Part shown: positions 6,908-12,666 of the stretch, in pieces | How positions within the stretch are numbered: the stretch's first letter is position 1 | How the letters are laid out: every line of letters begins with the position of its first letter | Source: Bacteroidota bacterium | Lineage (GTDB): Bacteria; Bacteroidota; Bacteroidia; 2-12-FULL-35-15 | Direction of reading: 5' to 3' | Assembly: GCA_026391935.1 (NCBI GenBank) | Contig: JAPLDC010000220.1 | Coordinates: forward strand, 1-12,666 | Length of the DNA stretch: 12,666 nucleotides | Made by a program: the position numbers and the translations under genes | Notes under the pieces: generated by a model | Seen by the model: the letters and a program-made list of their open reading frames with translations, nothing else | What the model was told of the DNA's origin: nothing | The model's database searches: none

Positions 6908-7671
6908 TTTAATTTAAGATATTTAGTTTCGATTAGTTTTGCCAATATACTTATTGCGATCTCTTCTGGACTTTCAGATTTAATATCAATTCCCATAGGC
7001 ATATCAACAGATTTTAATTCTTCTTCTGAAGCTATTCCTGCTTCTGAGAACATTTTTTTTGTCATTTCCACTTTTCTTGAACTACCAATCATTCCAAGGT
7101 ATGCGTGTGGCTTTTTAATGCAATAGGCCAGGATATTTCTGTCAATTGCATGATCATAACTCATAATTGCAACAAAAGTTTGTTCGTCAAATGGTAATAG
7201 GGTAAGCGCCTGATTAAAATCCAATGGCATCTTATTCACTTCGGGTTGCGAAATTTGATCCAGATATTCTTTTCTATCATCAATTATAATCGTTTCAAAA
7301 TCCATGTCGATTGCATATTTTGCAAGTGCTTGTCCGGTATGTCCGGCACCAAAAATATACAGTTTGTTTTTTTTCATGATAGGCTCTATATATATGTCTA
7401 TTGTTCCTCCACAGCACATATTGTGTTGATTTAATAAATCGTGCCTGAATGTTTTTGTTTTTTTTTCTTTGATAACAAGTATTGCGTTTTCAATTACTTT
7501 TTTCTCGAGTGCACCACCACCGATTGATCCAAATATTTTACCTTCTTTTGTAACCAACATTTTTGCCCCGACTTTACGAGGGGTGGAGCCTTTAGTTCCA
7601 ATTATTACGCACAAAGCCAAAGGACCTTTCTCCGATTGTTGAATTTTGTTTAAGTCGGTTAAATTGAACAC
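6904..7671 (-). CDS. xdhC: XdhC/CoxI-family molybdenum cofactor maturation protein
   Basis: This 255-residue factor belongs to the XdhC/CoxI family, which binds molybdenum cofactor, promotes its sulfuration and inserts it into xanthine-oxidase-family enzymes. The N-terminal XdhC-CoxI domain shows GSTPR (28-32), GSIGGGALE (48-56) and MCCGG (85-89), the cysteine motif important for cofactor handling in family members; a Rossmann-like C-terminal domain begins with IFGAGHTG (106-113) and includes SYDHAIDR and GMIGSSRK. The start is a GTG at 7671 that overlaps the TAG stop of the upstream gene (TAGTG), indicating coupled translation. The natural client is the molybdenum enzyme encoded just downstream at 2311-6021. 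The gene is intact even though that client's Mo subunit is interrupted. Confidence 0.92.
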   Translation of the reverse strand: MFNLTDLNKIQQSEKGPLALCVIIGTKGSTPRKVGAKMLVTKEGKIFGSIGGGALEKKVIENAILVIKEKKTKTFRHDLLNQHNMCCGGTIDIYIEPIMKKNKLYIFGAGHTGQALAKYAIDMDFETIIIDDRKEYLDQISQPEVNKMPLDFNQALTLLPFDEQTFVAIMSYDHAIDRNILAYCIKKPHAYLGMIGSSRKVEMTKKMFSEAGIASEEELKSVDMPMGIDIKSESPEEIAISILAKLIETKYLKLK

Positions 7672-8276
7672 TATTTTTTTGTTGTATTTAATGAAATAAT
7701 TGATTCAACATAATTTTTCCAGTCATCAGGAGTATTTAGATTCAATAAAACATTTGTTCCTCCTGCATCGATCTCAATTCTTTTAAATGCTTTTAATTCT
7801 TCTTTTAAGATCCAGGTATCTGATGTTAGATTTTTTAGATGGTTGACAATGTTTTTTCCCAATAAAATTGGATGTCCGCCTTGCCCATTTTTAACAGGAA
7901 CAACAAAACCATTTTCCTCTATTTTTCCAGACATTTGGTGCAATAATTCCACATTAATTTCAGGATTGTCGATATTTTGGATGATACAATTGGAATTGTG
8001 AGCAATTTTTGATAAGCCTAATTGGATGGAGTAAGTTCTTCCTTTTTCCGGGAAATCGTTTTTTATGATCTTTGCCTTGCTACTTATTGATCTCATTACA
8101 TCGGCCCATTTGTTTTCAAATAAATTGTGGTTAAACACAACGATTGGGCTGCTGATGCCAGCAAATATATACGTGTTACAAAGTGTTTCAATTAATGAGA
8201 TTCCCTTGATGTTCAAAAATGCTTTCGGCGAATTCATTCTTGATGAGTTCCCTCCACTAAGGATTAATACTTCCAT
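7671..8276 (-). CDS. mocA: MocA-like molybdenum cofactor cytidylyltransferase (NTP-transferase fold)
   Basis: This 201-residue nucleotidyltransferase carries the phosphate-loop signature LSGGNSSRMNSPKA (6-19), the metal-site region NIDNPEI (101-107), GGHP (133-136) and the terminal NLNTPDDW (179-186), as in the MobA/MocA family. GGHP and the position beside xdhC favour MocA, which makes molybdopterin cytosine dinucleotide, the cofactor form used by bacterial xanthine-oxidase-family enzymes including Hcr, over MobA (guanine form). NIDNP replaces the more usual DQP, a mild divergence. The ATG at 8276 is preceded by an AT-rich leader without a Shine-Dalgarno sequence. It is the first gene of the leftward mocA-xdhC-SDR operon, with a CRP/FNR-like palindrome about 65 bp upstream. 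MobA or a generic NTP transferase cannot be excluded. Confidence 0.82.
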   Translation of the reverse strand: MEVLILSGGNSSRMNSPKAFLNIKGISLIETLCNTYIFAGISSPIVVFNHNLFENKWADVMRSISSKAKIIKNDFPEKGRTYSIQLGLSKIAHNSNCIIQNIDNPEINVELLHQMSGKIEENGFVVPVKNGQGGHPILLGKNIVNHLKNLTSDTWILKEELKAFKRIEIDAGGTNVLLNLNTPDDWKNYVESIISLNTTKK

Positions 8277-8309
8277 TTAATAGTTTGCATTCAAGATGAC
8301 TATATCCAT

Positions 8310-8387
8310 TGCGAATTTCTATCCTATAGACTACGAAAACTATGATAATTGTCATAGGATAGACTGTTTTGGATTGTTTTATTCGCA
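8310..8387. repeat. Nested inverted repeats around the first operator
   Basis: Outer arms TGCGAAT (8310-8316) and ATTCGCA (8381-8387) are perfect complements and centre on 8348.5, precisely the dyad of the operator at 8341-8357. A second, stronger pair, TCTATCCTATAGAC (8318-8331) and GTCATAGGATAGA (8351-8363), pairs with a single bulged A around a 19-base loop but centres on 8340.5, so it competes with the first arrangement. No U-tract follows on either strand, so a terminator is unlikely. Confidence 0.7.
8341..8357 (-). promoter_or_regulatory. CRP/FNR-like operator, copy near mocA
   Basis: TATGATAATTGTCATAG, extended one base left, is an 18-bp palindrome with one mismatched symmetric pair, built on TGA-N6-TCA. 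On the minus strand GAAATTCG (8319-8312) starts 29.5 bp from the centre but matches TAnnTTTG at only four of six fixed positions, so the mocA promoter is less certain than the other two. The near-perfect symmetry makes protein binding likely; which regulator binds is unknown. Confidence 0.5.
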
Positions 8388-8430
8388 TACAAATTGGCAA
8401 TCACTTGCTACATAGAGTTATATAATAAAG

Positions 8431-8447
8431 TATGATTGGAGTCATGA
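8431..8447 (+). promoter_or_regulatory. CRP/FNR-like operator upstream of the HAD-ECH operon
   Basis: TATGATTGGAGTCATGA repeats the TATGAT-N4-GTCAT pattern. Its dyad (8438.5) lies 29.5 bp before the -7 box at 8468, which puts it about 42 bp upstream of the expected transcription start, the classic class-II activator position of CRP/FNR proteins. Assignment to that family is inference from half-site spacing. Confidence 0.5.
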
Positions 8448-8467
8448 TTTTTTTTATGCTTTCAAAT

Positions 8468-8475
8468 TATATTTG
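8468..8475 (+). promoter_or_regulatory. Bacteroidota-type -7 promoter box
   Basis: TATATTTG is an exact match to TAnnTTTG, the -7 element known from Bacteroides and Flavobacterium. It lies 25 bases before the ATG at 8501, giving a leader of roughly 20 nt. No TTG occurs at the -33 position, consistent with a promoter that needs the activator site upstream. Confidence 0.55.
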
Positions 8476-8500
8476 CTTAAACTAAAAAAAGAATTGAGTT

Positions 8501-10519
8501 ATGGCCTATATTTTTAAAGATAGAGAGATCACAAAGATCTCTGTAATTGGTGCTGGACAAATTGGTCCGGACATTGCCTTGCATTTTGCAAAATCACTTT
8601 CACCTTTCGGTGTAGTTGTTAATGTTATTGATATTTCTCCTGAAGCATTGGAGAAAGCAAAAGCGAAAGCACATAAAAAAATTCAGAAAGGGCTTGAGTC
8701 AGGTGCGTTTAAGCCTGAACTTGCTGAAAAGATAAAGAATGCTTTGGTTTTTTCTGCTGAATACGACAATGTCCGTGGCTCACAAATTGTTGTGGAAGCA
8801 GCTACAGAAGATGAAAACATCAAAGACAAAATATTTCGTCAGGTAGAATCACTTACTGACGAGAAATGTATTTATCTTTCTAACTCTTCGCACATGCAAC
8901 CGGAAGTGATATTCCGGAATATTAAAAATAAATCCCGCAGTTTAGTGGCACATTATTTTTTTCCTGCAGAAATAAATCTAGTTGTTGAATTGGTCCCTGG
9001 TAAAGAAACGGATGCTGATCTTGTAAATCTATTACTTGGATTTTATGAGGCGATCGGAAAGGTTCCTATCAAAGTAAAAAGCTCTTATGGATATGCTATT
9101 GATCCTGTTTTTGAAGGTATTTGTCAGACTGCTATCATGTGTTTGGAAAAGGGGTGGGGAACAGAAAAGGAAATTGATACAGCTGCAGTGAAAGCATTAG
9201 GCTTAGGTATTGGTCCATTTACTGCATTAAATCTTACAGGAGGAAATCCTATAACTGCACATTGTTTAGATGAACTAGGAAAATTAGTAATGCCTTGGTT
9301 CAAAACCCCGAATATTCTTCACGAAAAAAATAAGAGTAAAGAACTTTGGAACACAGCTCAACGTGGAGAAAAAGTTGAACTATCTCCTGATAAAGAAGAG
9401 AAATTAGTAAAAGAATTTCAAGGTGCATTTTTCGCACTTACATCTTTTATTTTAGATTTGGGTATCGTTGATATAAACGATTTTAATATGGCATGTGAGA
9501 TGTCACTTGTTATACGCGCGCCATTCTCATTTATGAATAAAGTAGGTATCGATAAATCCTATAGCTTGGTAAAAGATTTTTGTGCAACGCATCCAACTTT
9601 TACATTTCCGAAAATATTTGATAAAGCAAAAGCTGCAGGAGTATGGAAACTGCAGGATATTATTGCTTCTAAGCGAGATGGTGTTTGTGTTCTTACAATT
9701 CGCAGACCGAAAGTTTTAAATGCTTTGAATCTGGAAGTACTTGGTCAGATAAAAAATGAAATGGAGAATGTGAAGAATGATAGTTCTATTAAAGCAATTG
9801 TTATTACTGGATTTGGAACAAAGGCTTTTGTTTCAGGCGCCGATTTGAATATGCTCGCATCCTTAAAAACTCCTGAAGAAGGATATAATAATTCTCATAC
9901 TTTTCAATCTGTATTAAATTATGTTGAAAGTTATACTAAGCCTGTAGTATGCGCTATGAATGGTTTTGCATTTGGTGGTGGAAATGAATTAGCAATGTCG
10001 TGTACTGCACGAATATGCAAAAAAGGCTTATCTGTTTTGGTTTGTCAGCCTGAAGTTAACCTAGGATTCATTCCTGGTGCAGGTGGAACTCAGCGTTTGC
10101 CGCGTATTGTAGGAGTTGAAAAAGCTGCTGAGATATTGCGTACCGCTAGAAATGTTTCTTCAAAAGAAGCAGCTGAGATTGGATTAGTATACAAAGAGGT
10201 GGAAGGAGATCTGGTTGATGAAGCAGTAAGATTTGCAAAACAAATTGCATCCGGTGAGGTTAAATTGAAAACAATTCCGCAGGATGCTATTTCAACAAAT
10301 GGAAATCCAATACAACTAGAGATCGGCCATCTGAGCAAAAAAATTGACGAAATAATTGTAAAAGCGATTTATGAAGGTTCTCACTTGAGCTTGAAAGATG
10401 GTCTTGAATTAGAATCACGAATGTTCGGAGAATGTCTTTTAACAGAAGATATGAAAATTGGTTTGGAAAATTTCAAATCAAACGGACCAAAAGCTAAAGC
10501 GAATTTTATTCATAAGTAG
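8501..10519 (+). CDS. Bifunctional 3-hydroxyacyl-CoA dehydrogenase / enoyl-CoA hydratase with reversed domain order
   Basis: This 672-residue fusion has an N-terminal 3-hydroxyacyl-CoA dehydrogenase-like region (about 11-385) and a C-terminal crotonase domain (about 390-600), the reverse of FadB/FadJ. The Rossmann loop is VIGAGQIG (15-22). The HAD active-site region is NSSHMQP (128-134) and AHYFFPAEINLVVEL (150-164, catalytic His151), where canonical enzymes read HFFNP; the usual GFxxNR block reads YGYAIDPVF, so the catalytic Asn is Asp201. The crotonase half is canonical: oxyanion-hole GADL (446-449) and both catalytic glutamates, Glu496 in GGGNELA and Glu518 in QPEVNLG. It probably hydrates an enoyl-CoA and may oxidise the product in a beta-oxidation-like or alicyclic CoA pathway; the hydratase is the safer half of the call. 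It leads a rightward operon; hyuA begins one base after its TAG. Confidence 0.88.
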   Translation: MAYIFKDREITKISVIGAGQIGPDIALHFAKSLSPFGVVVNVIDISPEALEKAKAKAHKKIQKGLESGAFKPELAEKIKNALVFSAEYDNVRGSQIVVEAATEDENIKDKIFRQVESLTDEKCIYLSNSSHMQPEVIFRNIKNKSRSLVAHYFFPAEINLVVELVPGKETDADLVNLLLGFYEAIGKVPIKVKSSYGYAIDPVFEGICQTAIMCLEKGWGTEKEIDTAAVKALGLGIGPFTALNLTGGNPITAHCLDELGKLVMPWFKTPNILHEKNKSKELWNTAQRGEKVELSPDKEEKLVKEFQGAFFALTSFILDLGIVDINDFNMACEMSLVIRAPFSFMNKVGIDKSYSLVKDFCATHPTFTFPKIFDKAKAAGVWKLQDIIASKRDGVCVLTIRRPKVLNALNLEVLGQIKNEMENVKNDSSIKAIVITGFGTKAFVSGADLNMLASLKTPEEGYNNSHTFQSVLNYVESYTKPVVCAMNGFAFGGGNELAMSCTARICKKGLSVLVCQPEVNLGFIPGAGGTQRLPRIVGVEKAAEILRTARNVSSKEAAEIGLVYKEVEGDLVDEAVRFAKQIASGEVKLKTIPQDAISTNGNPIQLEIGHLSKKIDEIIVKAIYEGSHLSLKDGLELESRMFGECLLTEDMKIGLENFKSNGPKAKANFIHK

Positions 10520-10520
10520 A

Positions 10521-12653
10521 ATGAAGTATAATGTAGGTATTGATATTGGTGGAACCTTTACAGATCTCATCTGTGTTTCATCTGAAGGTAAGACCATTGT
10601 TCATAAAACACTTTCCACTCCGCATGATTCTTCTGTTGGATTCATAAATGGTATTCGCGAAGTTGCTGAAATGACTGGAGAATCTTTTGAGAAATTTGTT
10701 TCTTCAATTGATACAATTGTTCATGGAACAACCGTTGCAACAAATGCATTGCTGACATTGAAAGGCGCAAAAACAGCACTTGTTACCACCAAAGGTTTTC
10801 GTGATGCATTGGAAATGAGAAGAGGAATCCGAGAGGAGCAGTTTAATAATCACTATAAAAATGTTGTTCCACTTGCCCCTCGTTATTTACGATTTACGGA
10901 GGATGAACGAATTGATTCTGAAGGAAAGATTTTGAAGAAATTTTCTGAGAAAGAACTTCTTCCGATCATTAAAAAGATCAAGGATGAAAAAGTAGAATCT
11001 GTTGCAGTTTGCTTCATGAATTCCTACAAGAATTCATCACATGAAAAACAAGCATTAAAATTTCTCCGTAAAAATCTGAAAGGAATTTTTGTTACGGCTT
11101 CCTTTGAAGTACTTCCTTCAATTCGCTTTTATGAAAGAATTAGTACAACAACCGTTAGTGCTTTTGTCGGACCTATTGTAGCGAAGTATTTGGATAATCT
11201 TACTCAGAAATTAGAAAGCATAAATTACAAAGGCACACTTTTGATCATGCAATCAAATGGTGGAGTGGTTGTTCCTGATCAAGTAAAGAAAAATCCTGCT
11301 GTGACAGTTTTATCAGGGCCTGCAGCAGCTCCAACGGCTGGTGCATTTTATTCCAAATTACTTGGATTTAAAAATTGTATTACCGCTGATATGGGTGGAA
11401 CAAGCTTTGATGCTGCGATCGTTATCGATAATCAATGTGTAACCAGTACCGAAGGAAATATCAATCGTTATCGTATTGCTCTTCCTTCTCTTGATATTAT
11501 AACAATTGGTGCAGGTGGCGGAAGTATCGGTTGGATAAATGAAGGAGGATTGTTGCAGATGGGTCCGCAAAGTGCCGGTGCAATGCCTGGTCCGGTATGT
11601 TACGAACGTGGTGGATCAGTTCCTACTTGTACGGATGCCGATATTATTCTTGGTTATCTTAATCCTGATTTTTTTGCTGGAGGGAAATTAAAACTCAATA
11701 AAGCAAAAGCAGAGAAAGCAATAAAGACGGATCTCGCCGCGAAACTTGGATTGTCTGTTTTGGAAACTGCTGCCGGAATGTTTCGTATCATCAATAGCAA
11801 TATGGCTCAAGGTGTTCGCGAAATTTCTGTTGAACGAGGTTACGATCCGAGAGAATTTTTATTTATTGTGGCAGGTGGTGCCGGCTCAATTCACTCTTCC
11901 GAAATATGCAAGGAATTGGAAATTCCGATGTTCCTTGTACCAAATGTCTCTTCTATGTTTTGTGCTGCAGGAATGTTATTGGGTGATCTGAAACATGACT
12001 ATATACGCTCTTATTTTACCTCATTTACGAATCTTGATAGAAAAAAATTTATTTCTCTGTTTAATGAAATGAAGGAGGATGGAATTCATGCATTGGTTGA
12101 TGAAGAAGGTGTTTCCCGTAATAAGATCTCATTTTCTCCGATTCTTGATATGCGTTATCTAGGTCAGTACCACGAAGTGCAAATGGAAGCTTCTTGGGAT
12201 GATGTAATGAATTTTGATCTTAAAAAAATATTTGAATTATTCCATAAAGAACACAATCGTCAGTTTGGATATTCTTTGAAAGAGGAAGGCACAGAAATGG
12301 AACTCATCAATGTTCGTTTGCGTGTTGTTGGAAAAACAGAACGACCTAGATTCCTTTCTGAAAATAATAATTCTGTTACAGCTGAATCGGCTATTAAGGA
12401 GTATAGAGAAGTTTATATTCCTGAACTGAATAAGATGAAAAAAGTTCCGATCTATGATGGCGACAAACCTATTTTCGGATCAAAGATAAATGGACCTTGT
12501 GTAATTGAAAAGATTACCACTTCTGTATTTATCAGCGAAAACTACGACTGTGAGGTGGATAGTTTTGGTTCATTTATAGTATATGAAAAGAAAAAATTTC
12601 CAAACGGATTTCAATTGAAACAAAAACTTACTGAAGTAAATGAAAGTAGATAA
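10521..12653 (+). CDS. HyuA-type hydantoinase/oxoprolinase/acetone-carboxylase-family ATPase subunit
   Basis: This 710-residue protein belongs to the ATP-dependent hydantoinase A/oxoprolinase/acetone- and acetophenone-carboxylase family, which phosphorylates a carbonyl or amide oxygen for hydrolysis or carboxylation by the partner B subunit. The actin-like ATPase signatures are visible: GIDIGGTFTDL (6-16), VHGTTVATNALL (67-78), DMGGTSFD (290-297) and GAGGGSIGWI (330-339), with SAGAMPGPVCYERGG (351-365) and GVREISVERGYDPREF (431-446). The start is the ATG at 10521, one base after the preceding stop, which gives MKYNVGIDIGG as in the family; the frame is open upstream to 10458 but that part overlaps the HAD-ECH gene. 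A probable HyuB starts inside its last codons. The substrate cannot be deduced; the setting suggests a carboxylation or hydrolysis within a CoA-dependent degradation route. Confidence 0.9.
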   Translation: MKYNVGIDIGGTFTDLICVSSEGKTIVHKTLSTPHDSSVGFINGIREVAEMTGESFEKFVSSIDTIVHGTTVATNALLTLKGAKTALVTTKGFRDALEMRRGIREEQFNNHYKNVVPLAPRYLRFTEDERIDSEGKILKKFSEKELLPIIKKIKDEKVESVAVCFMNSYKNSSHEKQALKFLRKNLKGIFVTASFEVLPSIRFYERISTTTVSAFVGPIVAKYLDNLTQKLESINYKGTLLIMQSNGGVVVPDQVKKNPAVTVLSGPAAAPTAGAFYSKLLGFKNCITADMGGTSFDAAIVIDNQCVTSTEGNINRYRIALPSLDIITIGAGGGSIGWINEGGLLQMGPQSAGAMPGPVCYERGGSVPTCTDADIILGYLNPDFFAGGKLKLNKAKAEKAIKTDLAAKLGLSVLETAAGMFRIINSNMAQGVREISVERGYDPREFLFIVAGGAGSIHSSEICKELEIPMFLVPNVSSMFCAAGMLLGDLKHDYIRSYFTSFTNLDRKKFISLFNEMKEDGIHALVDEEGVSRNKISFSPILDMRYLGQYHEVQMEASWDDVMNFDLKKIFELFHKEHNRQFGYSLKEEGTEMELINVRLRVVGKTERPRFLSENNNSVTAESAIKEYREVYIPELNKMKKVPIYDGDKPIFGSKINGPCVIEKITTSVFISENYDCEVDSFGSFIVYEKKKFPNGFQLKQKLTEVNESR

Positions 12654-12666
12654 AATATTAGTTTCC
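12640..12666 (+). CDS. Start of a probable HyuB-type subunit, cut by window edge
   Basis: An ATG at 12640 overlaps the last 14 bases of hyuA and is open for nine codons to the edge (MKVDKILVS). HyuB/acetone-carboxylase-alpha proteins commonly begin with a similar short stretch (M-x-V/T-D-P-I-x), and hyuB normally follows hyuA with overlap. The call rests mainly on context because only nine residues are visible. Confidence 0.45.

Larger units (their letters stand above)
8277..8500. promoter_or_regulatory. Divergent regulatory region between mocA and the HAD-ECH operon
   Basis: This 224-bp AT-rich non-coding region separates two divergent operons. It contains two copies of TATGAT-N4-GTCAT exactly 90 bp apart (from 8341 and 8431), nested inverted repeats around the first copy, and a perfect Bacteroidota -7 box (TATATTTG) 26 bp before the rightward ATG. 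No small ORF or RNA gene was recognised. The elements are listed individually. Confidence 0.7.

Noticed and set aside
8421..8426. TATAAT as a sigma-70 -10 box for the rightward operon
   Set aside because: The nearest -35-like sequences (TTGGCA at 8394, TTGCTA at 8405) are 21 and 10 bp away, not near 17; TATATTTG at 8468 fits the Bacteroidota consensus better.

Overview
The window looks like a chromosomal catabolic locus from a low-GC, AT-rich anaerobic or facultative bacterium, most likely of the Bacteroidota or a close relative. The clues are the near absence of Shine-Dalgarno sequences before the starts, a perfect Bacteroidota-type -7 promoter box (TAnnTTTG) before the rightward operon, and a NifJ-type pyruvate:ferredoxin oxidoreductase. 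The taxonomy is inference; no marker gene is present.

Layout. Positions 1-1704 (minus) hold the first 568 codons of nifJ, cut by the window edge. Positions 1776-6021 (minus) are a tight block: a three-cofactor molybdenum hydroxylase of the 4-hydroxybenzoyl-CoA reductase (Hcr) type followed by a hemerythrin-like protein. Its 2Fe-2S and molybdopterin subunits are fused in one reading frame (3243-6021), but that frame is broken twice, by an in-frame TGA at 5026-5028 and by an apparent ~20-nt deletion with frameshift near 4046-4060. The FAD/4Fe-4S subunit (2311-3243) is intact and carries the cysteine-rich insert diagnostic of Hcr enzymes. Positions 6167-8276 (minus) hold an overlapping operon of a MocA-like cytidylyltransferase, an XdhC/CoxI maturation factor and an SDR dehydrogenase; the first two serve the molybdenum cofactor of such an enzyme. 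A 224-bp divergent intergenic region (8277-8500) separates these from a rightward operon: a 3-hydroxyacyl-CoA dehydrogenase/enoyl-CoA hydratase fusion with reversed domain order and non-canonical dehydrogenase motifs (8501-10519), a HyuA-type hydantoinase/oxoprolinase/acetone-carboxylase-like ATPase (10521-12653), and the first nine codons of a probable HyuB partner (12640 onward).

How it fits together. The most economical reading is an aryl-CoA (4-hydroxybenzoyl-CoA-like) catabolic island. A ferredoxin-dependent Mo enzyme removes a ring hydroxyl, PFOR could supply reduced ferredoxin, the SDR and the HAD-ECH fusion would carry out beta-oxidation-like steps, and the HyuAB-type enzyme would perform an ATP-dependent step of unknown substrate. 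No benzoyl-CoA reductase or CoA ligase is in view, so the pathway is inference.

The most notable non-coding signal is a repeated CRP/FNR-like operator, TATGAT-N4-GTCA(T/C), found three times, upstream of each of the three transcription units hcr, mocA-xdhC-sdr and HAD-ECH-hyuAB. At two of them a good -7 box begins exactly 29.5 bp from the operator centre, as expected for a class-II activator site, and a weaker box sits at the same distance at the third. This suggests a single local regulon whose terminal Mo enzyme has recently been damaged, or is expressed by an unusual mechanism.
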